Shown: positions 17,116 to 26,570, counted from the stretch's first letter. The stretch is 64,000 bases of DNA from Limobrevibacterium gyesilva (GCF_025989185.1 NZ_JAPDNT010000001.1:620001-684000), one strand, 5' to 3'. The notes: a model not told the origin generated them from the letters alone. Made by a program: numbers and translations.

Positions 17116-17832
17116 TCAGGCCGCGCGCACCAGGCCTTCCGGGTCGAGGCGGTAACCGCCCCCCTCCGTCAGCAACAGGCGGGCATTGGCTGGGTCGGGT
17201 TCGATTTTCTGCCGCAGGCGATAGATGTGGGTTTCCAGCGTGTGCGTGGTGACGGCGGCGTTGTAGCCCCACACCTCGTTCAGCAGCACCTGGCGGCCGA
17301 CGGCCTTGGTGCCGGCCCGGTAGAGGAACTTCAGGATCGCCGCCTCTTTTTCGGTCAGGCGGATGCGGCGGTTCTTGGCGGGATCCTGCAGCAGCTTCGC
17401 CGAGGGGCGGAAGGTGTAGGGTCCGATGGTGAAGACCGCGTCCTCGCTGTTTTCGAAGATGCGTAGCTGCGCCCGCAGCCGGGCGAGCAGTTCAGCCATG
17501 CGGAACGGCTTGGCGATATAGTCGTTGGCGCCGGAATCGAGGCCGCGCACGACATCGGCTTCCTCGTCCGAGCCCGTGAGCATGATGATCGGCACCTTGA
17601 TGCCGTGCCGGCGCAGGCGCGAGCACAGATCGCGCCCATCGCCGTCCGGCAGTCCCACGTCCAGGATCAAGGCATCGTAGCGGGTATCGCCGCTCACGAT
17701 ACGCCCTTCCGCCTCGGCTGCGGTATCTGCCTCGTCGGCAGAGAACTCGCCGTCCACGGCCAATTGCTCCACCAGCGTGGCGCGCAGCGCCTGGTCATCG
17801 TCAACGATCAGAATGGGCCGTTCCCCGGCCAT
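17116..17832 (-). CDS. OmpR-family response regulator (orphan)
   Basis: A 238-residue two-component regulator. The receiver domain (about residues 6-118) has the acidic pair DDD near residues 11-13, the phosphoacceptor Asp in ALILDVGLPDGDG, the Thr switch in IIMLTGSD and the Lys in DYIAKPF. The C-terminal winged helix has RLTEKEAAILKFLYRAG and VTTHTLETHIYRLRQKIE. No histidine kinase adjoins, so its partner is unknown. AAAGGA precedes the ATG, and an 8-bp palindrome (17856-17863 / 17871-17878) lies in its leader. Confidence 0.9.
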   Translation of the reverse strand: MAGERPILIVDDDQALRATLVEQLAVDGEFSADEADTAAEAEGRIVSGDTRYDALILDVGLPDGDGRDLCSRLRRHGIKVPIIMLTGSDEEADVVRGLDSGANDYIAKPFRMAELLARLRAQLRIFENSEDAVFTIGPYTFRPSAKLLQDPAKNRRIRLTEKEAAILKFLYRAGTKAVGRQVLLNEVWGYNAAVTTHTLETHIYRLRQKIEPDPANARLLLTEGGGYRLDPEGLVRAA

Positions 17833-18129
17833 ACGTTGCTTCCTTTGCTCGCTGGGGCGCCGGGCACGAACCGGCGCCGGTGTTCAACCTTGTCTGGCGC
17901 CGTGTCGGAATGGTTCCGGCGCGCAACGTCGTTCGTCTCATCGCATTATCGTGTATTTGCCCTTGCCGTCCATCGACACGAACACAATGTTGATCACGGA
18001 TGCGCGACATACGGTGCGTTCCCGCTTCAGCAAAAAGGGCTGGTGCCAACGGGACGGGTGCAGTTCTTGCGCGTACGAATTCCGCCACAAAGATTGACGA
18101 CACAGACCCGTTCGACGTTCGGTAGTCAG

Positions 18130-19299
18130 ATGAACCATATGCCGCTGCGCGACGACACTGCCTCCGGCGTCGCGGAGACACAACCTGAATCCGAGCCCCG
18201 CCCCGATCCGGCCGTGCTGCGACTGCGCGCGGTGCATCGGGCTGCGGCCGAGTTGAAGCGCGGAACGCCGGTGCTGTTGCTTGCCGACGCTCCCCTGGTG
18301 GTGCTGCCGGCCGAGACCGCGGGCGCGCGGGGGTTGCGTGAGATGGCGGCGCTGGCAGCCGGCCCGGCGGTGCTGGTGCTCGCGCAGTGGCGTGCGGCCG
18401 TGGTGCTGCAGCGGCCAGTGCTCCCGGATGGGCCGGCCGTGGCGTGGCACTTGTCGCCTCTGCTATCCGATCCGGCCGTGCTGCACAGCTTGGCCGACCC
18501 CACGGCGGCCCAGATCCTGCCCGAGGTGCCGGAGCCGGCCGACTGCCCGGCGGACGCGCCGGCGGCGCTGGCCCTGACCAAGCTGGCCCGCCTGTTGCCC
18601 ACGGTGCTGGTGGCCCCAGCCAGGCCCGATGCCGTAGAGCGCGCCGGCAGGATCGGCCTGCTGACGGTCCCGGCGGGCGACGTGCTGGACTACCCCACCG
18701 CCATGGCCGCCGATCTGGTGCGCGTGGCCGAGGCCCGGGTGCCGCTGGACGGCGCCCCGGATGCACGAATCGTGGCATTCCGGGCTCCGGACGCGGGCAT
18801 CGAGCATCTGGCGATCCTCGTCGGCCACCCCGAACAGGCCGAGGCGCCGCTGGTGCGCATCCACTCCGAGTGTTTCACCGGCGACCTGCTGGGCAGCCTG
18901 CGCTGCGACTGCGGCCCGCAGCTGCGCGGCGCCATCCAGCGCATGGCAAAGGACGGCGCGGGCGTGCTGCTGTACCTGGCACAGGAGGGCCGTGGCATCG
19001 GCCTGGTGAACAAGCTGCGGGCCTATACGATGCAGGACCGCGGGTTGGACACGGTCGATGCCAACCGCGCCCTGGGCTGGGGGGCGGACGAGCGCAATTT
19101 CCTGATCGCCGCGACCATGCTGGACGAGCTGGAGATCGCCAACGTCCGGCTGCTGACCAACAACCCGGACAAGGTGCGCGCCCTGGCCGCCTGCGGCGTG
19201 AACGTGGTGCAGCGCGAGCGGCATGTGTTCGCCCCCAACGGGATCAACGACCACTACCTCGCCACCAAGGCGGAGCGTTTCGGCCATCTGTTCGGCTGA
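18130..19299 (+). CDS. ribA: GTP cyclohydrolase II with long N-terminal domain
   Basis: A 389-residue protein for the first step of riboflavin synthesis (GTP to diaminohydroxy-ribosylaminopyrimidine phosphate). The C-terminal part is a full RibA: the zinc ligands are the Cys residues in HSECFTGDLLGSLRCDCG, the catalytic stretch is YLAQEGRGIGLVNKL, and LTNNPDKVRAL follows. The first ~200 residues resemble the RibB position of RibBA fusions, but the acidic DDEDRENEGD active site of RibB is absent. The 297 bases upstream (17833-18129) show no FMN-riboswitch signature. They contain a TTGACG at 18094-18099 that could be a -35 element. No strong ribosome-binding site was seen. Confidence 0.88.
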   Translation: MNHMPLRDDTASGVAETQPESEPRPDPAVLRLRAVHRAAAELKRGTPVLLLADAPLVVLPAETAGARGLREMAALAAGPAVLVLAQWRAAVVLQRPVLPDGPAVAWHLSPLLSDPAVLHSLADPTAAQILPEVPEPADCPADAPAALALTKLARLLPTVLVAPARPDAVERAGRIGLLTVPAGDVLDYPTAMAADLVRVAEARVPLDGAPDARIVAFRAPDAGIEHLAILVGHPEQAEAPLVRIHSECFTGDLLGSLRCDCGPQLRGAIQRMAKDGAGVLLYLAQEGRGIGLVNKLRAYTMQDRGLDTVDANRALGWGADERNFLIAATMLDELEIANVRLLTNNPDKVRALAACGVNVVQRERHVFAPNGINDHYLATKAERFGHLFG

Positions 19300-19300
19300 C

Positions 19301-19798
19301 ATGACCGAGGCCGTCGTCCATCCCGACGGGCGCGTGCTGCTGGGCGGCCTGGTGTTCCGCGCTGCCCTGGGCCGCGGCGGCATCCGCGCCGACAAGGCGG
19401 AAGGCGACGGCGCCACCCCCGTGGGCGTTCTGCCCCTGCGCCGGGTGCTGTACCGCGCCGACCGGCTCGCGGTGCCGCGGACGGTCGTCCCGCGCGAACC
19501 GATCGCGCCCGATGACGGCTGGTGCGACGATCCCGGCCATCCGGACTACAACCGCCAGGTCCGCCTGCCGCACCCGGCGCGGCACGAGGAGCTGTGGCGG
19601 CGGGACGAGGTCTACGACATCGTCGGCGTGCTGGGGTGGAATGACGCGCCGGTGCAGCGCGGCCGCGGCTCGGCGATCTTCCTGCACGTCGCGCGCCCGG
19701 ACCTTTCGCCCACCGAAGGCTGCGTGGCGCTGGCTTTGCCGGACCTGAAGGCCTTGCTGGCGGCGGAGCTGACGTCGCTGCGGGTGCTGGCGCCGTAA
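19301..19798 (+). CDS. L,D-transpeptidase / YkuD-domain protein
   Basis: A 165-residue protein whose ATG lies one base after the ribA stop. The C-terminal half has the YkuD-like catalytic signature IFLHVARPDLSPTEGCVAL, with His and Cys in the expected order, and GGIRADKAEGDGATPVGVLP is the usual substrate-cleft motif near residue 30. YkuD enzymes form 3-3 crosslinks in peptidoglycan or attach lipoproteins to it. No signal peptide is visible, which is unusual for a periplasmic enzyme. This short, leaderless subfamily is common beside alphaproteobacterial housekeeping genes and its role is not established. Confidence 0.75.
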   Translation: MTEAVVHPDGRVLLGGLVFRAALGRGGIRADKAEGDGATPVGVLPLRRVLYRADRLAVPRTVVPREPIAPDDGWCDDPGHPDYNRQVRLPHPARHEELWRRDEVYDIVGVLGWNDAPVQRGRGSAIFLHVARPDLSPTEGCVALALPDLKALLAAELTSLRVLAP

Positions 19799-19804
19799 GC
19801 GGCA

Positions 19805-20158
19805 TCAGGGGTCGCGGCTGAGCCCGTGCGCCTTCAACGCCTTCAGGTAGGCCTGCCAGCGCCCCGTCTGCTCACGTCCAAGCGTGTGCAGGTAGTCCCA
19901 GGAGAAGATGCCAGTGTCGTGCAGGTCGTCGAAGATGATGCGGATGGCGTAGAGGCCGACCGGCTCGACCGCCATGATGCCGACATGGCGGCGGCCGGCG
20001 ATGGTCTTGCGCTCGTTCGGGCCATGCCCCTGCACCTCGGCGCTGGGGCTTTCCACGCGCAGATATTCCGCGGGGTAGGTGAAGTGCGCGCCGTCGTCGA
20101 AATCGACCTCCAGCCGCTTCTCGGCCCGCTTCAGGCGAATCTCGGTGGGAGTGGCCAT
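19805..20158 (-). CDS. DUF971 (gamma-butyrobetaine hydroxylase-like N-terminal) protein
   Basis: A 117-residue single-domain protein. It opens with PTEIRLKRAEKRLEVDFDDG, then TYPAEYLRVESPSAEVQGHG and AIRIIFDDLHDTGIFSWDYL, the conserved DUF971 blocks. In other proteins the fold is a small zinc-linked accessory domain. Stand-alone versions often neighbour iron-sulfur or protein-maintenance genes. Its ATG overlaps the stop of the UPF0434 gene (TGATG), so the two are coupled. Confidence 0.8.
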   Translation of the reverse strand: MATPTEIRLKRAEKRLEVDFDDGAHFTYPAEYLRVESPSAEVQGHGPNERKTIAGRRHVGIMAVEPVGLYAIRIIFDDLHDTGIFSWDYLHTLGREQTGRWQAYLKALKAHGLSRDP

Positions 20159-20355
20159 CAGTCCTCGTCCAGCGGGCGCGCTTCCTCGGGCAGCATGATC
20201 GGGATGCCGTCGCGGATGGGATAGGCCAAGCCAGCGGCGCGGCTGACCAGCTCGTTGCGGGCGCGGTCGTAGGTCAGGGGCGTCTTGGTCAGCGGGCAGA
20301 CCAGGATTTCCAGCAACCTTGGGTCGACAGGAACCGGGTTATCGGTGTCGGACAT
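20158..20355 (-). CDS. UPF0434 / Trm112-like small protein
   Basis: A 65-residue protein. After a short polar leader comes [20 protein letters not shown], then [18 protein letters not shown], which is the Trm112/YcaR fold. Only one Cys of the zinc pair (LVCP) is kept and the second Cys of CPxC is replaced by Thr, as in many proteobacterial members. Eukaryotic Trm112 activates methyltransferases; the bacterial role is unclear. The ATG at 20355 follows the LON-domain gene by 11 bases. The longer frame to 20529 overlaps that gene and is not used. Confidence 0.85.
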   Translation of the reverse strand: MSDTDNPVPVDPRLLEILVCPLTKTPLTYDRARNELVSRAAGLAYPIRDGIPIMLPEEARPLDED

Positions 20356-20366
20356 GGGAAGATCCC

Positions 20367-21050
20367 TCAACTGGCGCGATGGCGGGTAGGGGCGTCGCCG
20401 GCCACGTCGCGCGGGCCCTGGTGCGTGTCGATCTCCAGCAGCGCAACAAGCGCCTGCGCGCGGTCGGCTGGTGTCGGGGCTTCGAGCAAAGCCTGCTTCT
20501 CCGGCGGCTCGAACGGGCAGACCATGCACAAGGTGATCACCAGGTCGTCGTCAGGCATCTGGTTGATGGCGTCCCAGTTCGCCTCGAATCCGCGATGGGC
20601 GAAATAATCACGCAGCGCCTGCAACAGGGCTGCACGGTCGAAGACCGGCGTTTCGTCGCGCGCGCCAAGATCGGCGGTGAAGGCGGAAAAGTCGCCCCGG
20701 ACCCGGCGATATCCGCGGCGCATCTCCAGCTCGTTCGTCACCCCGAAGCGGATCAGGCCGGTCAGGGTGACGAGGTAGCGGCCGTCCTCTGTTTCGCTGA
20801 ACGACGACAGCCGGCCCAGGCAGCCGATGCGGTACAGCCCGGCTCCGGTGGGTCCGGCGGGCCGGCGCGCATCCGGCTGGATCATGCCGAACATGCGCCC
20901 TGCGGCGAGCGCATCCTCGATCAGCGCGAGATAGCGCGGCTCGAAGATGTTCAGCGGCAGCTTTCCGCGCGGCAGCAGCAGCGCCCCCGTCAGCGGGAAG
21001 ACCGGGAATGCCTCCGGCAGGTCTTCCAGCCGCGGGTCGAATCGGCTCAT
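20367..21050 (-). CDS. LON substrate-binding-domain protein
   Basis: A 227-residue protein consisting of the N-terminal substrate-recognition domain of Lon protease without ATPase or peptidase. [26 protein letters not shown] near residue 15 is the diagnostic opening, and [23 protein letters not shown] is the following beta-sheet. Stand-alone LON proteins are common in alphaproteobacteria. They may hold or deliver unfolded clients, which is not proven. The start overlaps the stop of the thioredoxin-like cnoX gene, supporting a proteostasis operon. Confidence 0.87.
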   Translation of the reverse strand: MSRFDPRLEDLPEAFPVFPLTGALLLPRGKLPLNIFEPRYLALIEDALAAGRMFGMIQPDARRPAGPTGAGLYRIGCLGRLSSFSETEDGRYLVTLTGLIRFGVTNELEMRRGYRRVRGDFSAFTADLGARDETPVFDRAALLQALRDYFAHRGFEANWDAINQMPDDDLVITLCMVCPFEPPEKQALLEAPTPADRAQALVALLEIDTHQGPRDVAGDAPTRHRAS

Positions 21051-22018
21051 CAGCTGAACAGGAGCGCCGACAACTTCCGGCGCGCCGCCATCGTCGCGGC
21101 GTCATCGAATCCCCAGGCTTCGAAGAACTTCAGCAACTGCAGACGCGCAGCATCCTCGTTCCAGGCGCGGTTGCCGCGAACGATGGCCAGCAGCGCGTCG
21201 GCCGCTTCCTCGCGCCGGTCCATGGCGTTCAGCGCCGTGGCCAGGTCGTAGCGGGCCTGGTGGTCGGTGGGATCGGCGGCGAGGCGCGCCTCGAGCGTGG
21301 CGAGCTGGTCACGGGCCTGGCGACCTTCCGCGACCAGCGCCAGCGCGCTGCGGGCGCCGGAGATCTCGCCATGCTCGGCGAGCTTCTCGGGCACCTGCGC
21401 CAGCGCCTCATGCGCCTGATCTTCCTGCCCCAGCGCGATCAGGGCGCGGATCAGGCCGCCCCAGGCCTCGGGGCTCTCCGGGTCCTCCTGCAGCAGGGCG
21501 CTGAACAGCTCGCCGGCTTCCTGGGCGTTGCCCTGCTCCATGGCGGCCCTGGCGTCGGCCAACAGGTCGGCGCTGGGCATGCTTGCGCCGCCCATCTTCA
21601 GCAGCGTCTCGACGAAGCGCTTGATTTCGGACTCCGGCAGCGCACCCTGGAACAGGTCGGCGATCTGCCCCTGCCAGAACGCGGCGACGGTGGGGACGGA
21701 CTGCAACGGCAGGCCCAGCTGGACCAGCTGCTGGACCAGGCCGCGGTTCTTGTCGATGTCGATCTTGACCAGCTTGACGCGGCCACCGGCGGCGCGGACA
21801 ACCTTCTCCAGCGTCGGCGTCAGCGTCTTGCACGGGCCGCACCAGGTGGCCCAGAAATCGACCAGGACGGGCATGGTGCGCGAGGCATCCACCACGTCCT
21901 GCATGAAGGTGGCCTGATCGCCATCGACGATCATGGCGTCGGCGCCGGCTGGTGCGGCCTCGAGCCCGCTCGCGCCCGGCTTCGGGCCGCCGGGTTTCTG
22001 CCCGATGATGTAATCCAT
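21050..22018 (-). CDS. cnoX: Thioredoxin-TPR co-chaperone CnoX (YbbN)
   Basis: A 322-residue protein. It has an N-terminal thioredoxin domain (about residues 28-135) with active site WATWCGPCK, so the redox pair is intact, and a C-terminal TPR region rich in Ala/Glu helices. CnoX/YbbN is a holdase that protects proteins from oxidation and hands them to GroEL or DnaK. The ATG at 22018 is followed by MDYIIGQKP, a frequent alphaproteobacterial N terminus; the open stretch up to 22096 is not conserved. It heads the operon cnoX-LON-UPF0434-DUF971. Confidence 0.87.
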   Translation of the reverse strand: MDYIIGQKPGGPKPGASGLEAAPAGADAMIVDGDQATFMQDVVDASRTMPVLVDFWATWCGPCKTLTPTLEKVVRAAGGRVKLVKIDIDKNRGLVQQLVQLGLPLQSVPTVAAFWQGQIADLFQGALPESEIKRFVETLLKMGGASMPSADLLADARAAMEQGNAQEAGELFSALLQEDPESPEAWGGLIRALIALGQEDQAHEALAQVPEKLAEHGEISGARSALALVAEGRQARDQLATLEARLAADPTDHQARYDLATALNAMDRREEAADALLAIVRGNRAWNEDAARLQLLKFFEAWGFDDAATMAARRKLSALLFS

Positions 22019-22199
22019 GCGTCGAGTCCTCGCCTTGATTCTCGCGTTGCCTGATAGATGTAGCGTGCGTGCCACGGCACAAGCCACGAAACGCATCGCC
22101 GGGCAAGCGGGGGCAACGGGATTGCCGTGGGGGCTCTTGCAATCGGTGCGAAACCCGCCTAGAAGGCCGGCCTCGCGCTGACGACGCGCGAGTTGGAGT

Positions 22200-22274
22200 G
22201 CGGGCGTAGCTCAGGGGTAGAGCACAACCTTGCCAAGGTTGGGGTCGAGGGTTCGAATCCCTTCGCCCGCTCCA
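22200..22274 (+). tRNA. tRNA-Gly (GCC)
   Basis: A 75-base cloverleaf with encoded CCA. The acceptor stem GCGGGCG (22200-22206) pairs with CGCCCGC (22264-22270), with discriminator T. The D-arm contains TAGCTCAGGGGTAGAGC, the anticodon arm ACAACCTTGCCAAGGTT gives anticodon GCC, and the T-arm has GGTTCGAATCC. It stands alone between the cnoX operon and a phosphatase gene. No integrase or duplicated 3' end was seen, so there is no sign of element insertion. Confidence 0.97.
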
Positions 22275-22375
22275 GATTTTCTCAGAAATCGCAAATTGTT
22301 GGCGGGGTCCAGCCGGGTCGTCCGGCTACGGTTCCTGAGACCTCGGCGTCCGCGCTGCGCGTGGCGCCAACCCGG

Positions 22376-23002
22376 TCATTCCCGCCCCAGCAGCCGGTCG
22401 TTGATGAAGGTCGCGAAGCCATGGGCGACGAAGTCCCGGCGCAGATCGTCTTCGTGATAGTCCTCGCGTACCCAGTCGAGGAACGGCTTCCTCCCCTCCG
22501 CCTCGGCTGCATACCGCAGGAAGAACGCGTCCAGGATCCCGGTGCGGGAGCGGTTGAAATGCAGGTAGCGCAGGGACAGCTGTCGCAGCGCCTGGGCCGC
22601 GGTGCCGCCTTCGAACAGGATCGCCAACCCCGCCGCCAAACCGGCACGATCCGCGCCCGACTTGCAATGGACCAGCGCCGGCGTGCGCATGGTCCGATAC
22701 ACGTCATGGAACCGCAGAATCCGCTCGCGATGCGGCGCGCCACGGCTCTCGAACGCCATGAATACATGGTCGAGCCCCAGGCGCTGCGCGGTTGCCGCGC
22801 TCAGCGCGGTGGAGCCGTTTGCCTTCTCGCCACGCAGGTTGATCACGGTGCGCAAGCCATACCGCCGCGCCCACCGCGCCAGCCGCGCTGGCGTGGGATG
22901 GTTGCTGCGATAAAGCTTGCCGGGAATCACCTCGGCGAAATTGTCCCACGCCAGGCGCAACACGGCGTGATCGGCCAACAGGCTGGACAGGCGTGTCTGC
23001 AC
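22376..23002 (-). CDS. Dual-specificity / tyrosine phosphatase-like protein
   Basis: A 208-residue cytoplasmic protein with a CX5R phosphatase loop, VHCKSGADRAG, in the middle. The upstream WPD-equivalent segment is less clear. YRSNHPTPARLARWARRYG and TVINLRGEK resemble the DSP-type fold found in bacterial proteins annotated as tyrosine phosphatases. The loop cysteine and arginine are both intact, so activity is likely. Substrates could be phosphoproteins, inositol phosphates or nucleotides. It is a single gene on the minus strand between tRNA-Gly and sdhB. Confidence 0.8.
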   Translation of the reverse strand: MQTRLSSLLADHAVLRLAWDNFAEVIPGKLYRSNHPTPARLARWARRYGLRTVINLRGEKANGSTALSAATAQRLGLDHVFMAFESRGAPHRERILRFHDVYRTMRTPALVHCKSGADRAGLAAGLAILFEGGTAAQALRQLSLRYLHFNRSRTGILDAFFLRYAAEAEGRKPFLDWVREDYHEDDLRRDFVAHGFATFINDRLLGRE

Positions 23003-23052
23003 CTAGCGCGGCCCGGGGGCCCGGGGGCGGATTCCCCGGCCTGGTTCGGACG

Positions 23053-23835
23053 TCAGACCTGCCGCTCCAGCATCAGGGTCTTGATCTGCGCGATCGCCTT
23101 CGCGGGGTTCAGACCCTTGGGGCAGGTTTGCGTGCAGTTCATGATTGTGTGGCAGCGGTACAGCTTGAACGGATCCTCCAGCGCATCCAGGCGTTCGCCG
23201 GTATGCTCGTCGCGGCTGTCCGCAATCCAGCGATAGGCAGCCAGCAGCACCGCGGGGCCGAGGTAGCGGTCGCCGTTCCACCAATAGCTCGGGCAGGCGG
23301 TGGTGCAGCAGAAGCACAGGATGCACTCCCACATGCCGTCCAGCTTGGCGCGCTCGTCCTTGCTTTGCAGGCGTTCGCTGTCGGGCGGGGCCGGGGTGTC
23401 GGATTTCAGCCATGGCTCGATGCTGCGCAGCTGGGCGTAGGCCTGCGACAGGTCGGGCACCAGATCCTTCACCACCGGCATGTGCGGCAGCGGGTGGATC
23501 TTCACGTCGCCCTTCACGTCGTCGATCGGCTTGAGGCAGGCGAGCGTGTTGGTGCCGTCGATATTCATCGCGCAGCTGCCGCAGATGCCCTCGCGGCAGG
23601 AGCGGCGGAAGGTCAATGTGGTGTCGACCTCGTTCTTGATCTTGATCAGCGCGTCCAGGACCATCGGCCCGCACGCATCGAGGTCGATCTCGTAGGTGTC
23701 GGTGCTGGGATTCTTCCCGTCGTCCGGGCTCCAGCGATAGATCTTGAAGCTGCGCACGCGCTTCGCGCCGGCGGGTGCCTTGTAGGTGTTGCCCGGCTGG
23801 ACCTTGCTGTTCGCCGGCAGCGTGAATTCGGCCAT
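23053..23835 (-). CDS. sdhB: Succinate dehydrogenase iron-sulfur subunit
   Basis: A 260-residue electron-transfer subunit of complex II. The [2Fe-2S] ligands lie in [15 protein letters not shown] plus an earlier Cys. The [4Fe-4S] ligands are in [16 protein letters not shown], and the [3Fe-4S] ligands in [17 protein letters not shown]. The length matches SdhB. It is the last gene of sdhCDAB, 16 bases after sdhA. Electrons pass from FAD through the three clusters to ubiquinone at the membrane. Confidence 0.95.
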   Translation of the reverse strand: MAEFTLPANSKVQPGNTYKAPAGAKRVRSFKIYRWSPDDGKNPSTDTYEIDLDACGPMVLDALIKIKNEVDTTLTFRRSCREGICGSCAMNIDGTNTLACLKPIDDVKGDVKIHPLPHMPVVKDLVPDLSQAYAQLRSIEPWLKSDTPAPPDSERLQSKDERAKLDGMWECILCFCCTTACPSYWWNGDRYLGPAVLLAAYRWIADSRDEHTGERLDALEDPFKLYRCHTIMNCTQTCPKGLNPAKAIAQIKTLMLERQV

Positions 23836-23851
23836 CGTCTTCTCGCTTCCT

Positions 23852-25663
23852 TCAGTAGACGCGCTTCTTCGGCGGGAACACCGACACTTCGTTGGTCAGG
23901 GTCTGCATCTTCACTGGGCGGTAGTCGAGCGTCACGCTGCCGTCGTCGCCGCACCAGGCCAGCGTGTGCTTCATCCAGTTCACGTCGTCGCGCTCGGGAT
24001 AATCGTCATGCGCCTGGGCGCCGCGGCTTTCGGTGCGGGCCTCGGCGCCGACCATGGTGACCATGGCGTTGCCCATCAGGTTTTGCAGCTCCAGCGCCTC
24101 CATCAGGTCGCTGTTCCAGATCAGGCTGCGGTCGGTCACGGACATGTCGTCCAGTGCCTTCCAGACCTGCTGCATCTTCGCCACACCCTGCTTCAGGCTC
24201 TCGCTGTTGCGGAACACGGCGGCATGGCTCTGCATGGTCCGCTGCAGCGTCTCACGCAGGGCGGCGACCTTGGTGCCGCCCTTGGCGTGGCGGGTGCGGT
24301 CAAGGCGGTCGAGCGCGGCCTCGCCGGCCTTCGGCGGCAACGGCGGCTGGCTGGCGCTGGGCTTCACCGTCTCGGCGGCACGCTGCGCGGCGGCGCGGCC
24401 GAACACCACCAGGTCGAGCAGGGAGTTGGTGCCGAGGCGGTTGGCACCGTGCACGGACACGCAGGCCGCTTCGCCGACGGCCATCAGGCCGGGCACGGTG
24501 GCGTCCGGGTTGTCCTTGGTGGGCCGCAGGACCTCGGTGTGGTGGTTGGTGGGGATGCCGCCCATGTTGTAGTGAACGGTCGGCAGCACCGGGATCGGCT
24601 CCTTGGTCACGTCCACGCCGGCGAAGACGCGGGCGGTCTCCGAAATACCGGGCAGGCGCTCGTGCAGGATGTCGGCGCCCAGATGCTCCAGGTGCAGCAG
24701 GATGTGGTCCTTGTTCGGCCCGCAGCCGCGCCCGGCATTGATCTCCAGCGTCATCGAGCGCGACACCACGTCCCGGCTGGCCAGGTCCTTGGCGGTGGGG
24801 GCGTAGCGCTCCATGAAGCGCTCGCCTTCGCTGTTGGTCAGGTAGCCGCCTTCGCCGCGGGCGCCTTCGGTGATCAGGCAGCCGGCGGGATAGATGCCGG
24901 TGGGATGGAACTGCACGAATTCCATGTCCTGCGTCGGCAGGCCGGCGCGCAGCACCATGGCGTTGCCGTCGCCGGTGCAGGTGTGGGCCGAGGTGCAGGA
25001 CAGATAGGCGCGGCCATAGCCGCCGGTGGCCAGCACCACCGTCTGGGCGCGGAAGCGGTGCATGCTGCCGTCTTCCAGGCACCAGGCCATCACCCCGCGG
25101 CAGGCGCCCTCGTCGTCCATGATCAGGTCGAGCGCGAAGTATTCGACGAAGAACTCGACCTCGTGCTTCAGGCTCTGCTGGTACAGCGTGTGCAGGATGG
25201 CGTGGCCGGTGCGGTCGGCCGCCGCACAGGCGCGCATCGCCGGGGCCTTGCCGTATTCGGTCATGTGGCCGCCGAACGGGCGCTGGTAGATGCGGCCGTC
25301 CTCGGTGCGGCTGAACGGCACGCCGAAATGCTCCAGCTCGTAGACCGCGGGAATGGCCTCGCGGCACATGTATTCGATGGCGTCCTGGTCGCCGAGCCAG
25401 TCCGACCCCTTCACGGTGTCGTACATGTGCCAGCGCCAGTCGTCCTCGCCCATGTTGCCGAGTGCCGCGCCGATGCCGCCCTGGGCCGCGACGGTGTGGC
25501 TGCGGGTGGGAAACACCTTGGTGACGCAGGCCGTCTTCAGCCCGGCGGCACCCATGCCCAGGGTGGCGCGCAAGCCGGCGCCGCCGGCGCCGACCACCAC
25601 GACGTCATAAGTGTGGTCCACCACGTTGTAGGCGCCATTGGAGGGCTTGGAGATCGCGTTCAT
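23852..25663 (-). CDS. sdhA: Succinate dehydrogenase flavoprotein subunit
   Basis: A 603-residue catalytic subunit. The FAD-binding [16 protein letters not shown] lies near the N terminus. The covalent-FAD histidine is in [15 protein letters not shown]. Substrate-binding residues are in [21 protein letters not shown], and the C-terminal helical domain is complete. I chose the ATG at 25663; an in-frame TTG five codons earlier is also possible. Note that succinate oxidation links the TCA cycle to respiration, and DctA at 9.6 kb could supply substrate. Confidence 0.95.
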   Translation of the reverse strand: MNAISKPSNGAYNVVDHTYDVVVVGAGGAGLRATLGMGAAGLKTACVTKVFPTRSHTVAAQGGIGAALGNMGEDDWRWHMYDTVKGSDWLGDQDAIEYMCREAIPAVYELEHFGVPFSRTEDGRIYQRPFGGHMTEYGKAPAMRACAAADRTGHAILHTLYQQSLKHEVEFFVEYFALDLIMDDEGACRGVMAWCLEDGSMHRFRAQTVVLATGGYGRAYLSCTSAHTCTGDGNAMVLRAGLPTQDMEFVQFHPTGIYPAGCLITEGARGEGGYLTNSEGERFMERYAPTAKDLASRDVVSRSMTLEINAGRGCGPNKDHILLHLEHLGADILHERLPGISETARVFAGVDVTKEPIPVLPTVHYNMGGIPTNHHTEVLRPTKDNPDATVPGLMAVGEAACVSVHGANRLGTNSLLDLVVFGRAAAQRAAETVKPSASQPPLPPKAGEAALDRLDRTRHAKGGTKVAALRETLQRTMQSHAAVFRNSESLKQGVAKMQQVWKALDDMSVTDRSLIWNSDLMEALELQNLMGNAMVTMVGAEARTESRGAQAHDDYPERDDVNWMKHTLAWCGDDGSVTLDYRPVKMQTLTNEVSVFPPKKRVY

Positions 25664-25720
25664 CGTCGGTTTGTCCAAACTGGGCGCCGGCCGACGATGC
25701 GGACGGCACCGGTCAAAGTC

Positions 25721-26125
25721 CTATCCGGTGAAGGCCAGCTTCAGCACGGCGATCAGGGCGGCGAGCCCGAGCAGGGCCGCGGCCGCCTTCATCACCAGCA
25801 GCCACAGCATCCGGGGGCGATCCCTGTGGATGTAGTCCTCCATCACGACCTGCAGCCCGAGCTGCAGGTGATGGAACGTGGCCAGCACCAGCGCCACCAG
25901 CAGCGTCGCGGTCAGCGGGCTCGCAGCCCAGTCCACGACCGCCGCGCGCGGAAGCCCGGCCAGCCGGATCACCGCGCAGACGAACCACAGCGTGAGCGGC
26001 ACCAGCGCGACCGCAGTCATCCGCTGCGCCCACCAATGGGCGGTGCCGGCCTTGGCCGAGCCCAGGCCGCGGACCTGGCCGAGCATCGAGCGCATGATCA
26101 CAGGAGAGGCAGCTTTATCGGCCAT
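25721..26125 (-). CDS. sdhD: Succinate dehydrogenase membrane anchor subunit SdhD
   Basis: A 134-residue protein with three hydrophobic helices. AHWWAQRMTAVALVPLTLWF marks the quinone-side N-terminal region, and ATFHHLQLGLQVVMEDYIH contains the conserved histidines near heme and the Asp-Tyr pair near the quinone site. It lies 13 bases after sdhC and 57 bases before sdhA. It anchors the catalytic subunits to the inner membrane. Confidence 0.93.
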   Translation of the reverse strand: MADKAASPVIMRSMLGQVRGLGSAKAGTAHWWAQRMTAVALVPLTLWFVCAVIRLAGLPRAAVVDWAASPLTATLLVALVLATFHHLQLGLQVVMEDYIHRDRPRMLWLLVMKAAAALLGLAALIAVLKLAFTG

Positions 26126-26138
26126 GGTGTTCGTTCCC

Positions 26139-26570
26139 TTACAGCGTGGCCAGGCCGACGACCCAGGTCAGCAGCGTCAGCACCACCGTGGCCACCAGAA
26201 CGGCCTTGCCGGTGGCGTGCACCGTCGGCAGCTCGAACCCATACCCGACGTCCCAGAACAGGTGCCGGATGCCCGAGCAGAAATGGTACCAGAGCGCCGC
26301 GGTCCAGCCGAACAGCAGCAGATAGCCGACCGGCGAGCGGATGAAGCCGGACACCGACGCATAGGCGGCATCCGACGTGGCGGCGGCGACCAGCCACCAG
26401 ACCAGCAACAGCGTGCCGACCGACAGCGCGATCCCGGTGAAGCGATGGAAGATCGACAGAGTCGAGGTGATCTGCGGCTTGTAGACCTGCAGATGCGGGG
26501 AGAGCGGCCGCCGGACGGTCCGGCCGTCCGAAGTTCGCCCCACCATGAGGGCTTCGCGTACATCGGTCAT
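26139..26570 (-). CDS. sdhC: Succinate dehydrogenase cytochrome b556 subunit SdhC
   Basis: A 143-residue heme-binding membrane subunit. RPLSPHLQVYKPQITSTLSI followed by FHRFTGIALS is the SdhC signature. WYHFCSGIRHLFWDVGYG holds the axial heme His. I chose the ATG at 26570; the frame continues upstream to 26792 through intergenic repeat C but has no conserved content. It is the first gene of sdhCDAB, so the operon promoter should lie between 26571 and about 26690. Confidence 0.93.
   Translation of the reverse strand: MTDVREALMVGRTSDGRTVRRPLSPHLQVYKPQITSTLSIFHRFTGIALSVGTLLLVWWLVAAATSDAAYASVSGFIRSPVGYLLLFGWTAALWYHFCSGIRHLFWDVGYGFELPTVHATGKAVLVATVVLTLLTWVVGLATL

Noticed and set aside
17833-18129. 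FMN riboswitch upstream of ribA.
   Set aside because: The conserved RFN-element segments are not visible in these 297 bases.
22200-22274. tRNA-Gly as an attachment site for an integrated element.
   Set aside because: No integrase follows and no repeat of the tRNA 3' end was seen nearby; flanking genes are ordinary.
23786-26344. An 852-codon plus-strand reading frame.
   Set aside because: Antisense to sdhA and sdhD; its composition is His/Gly/Ala-rich without conserved motifs.
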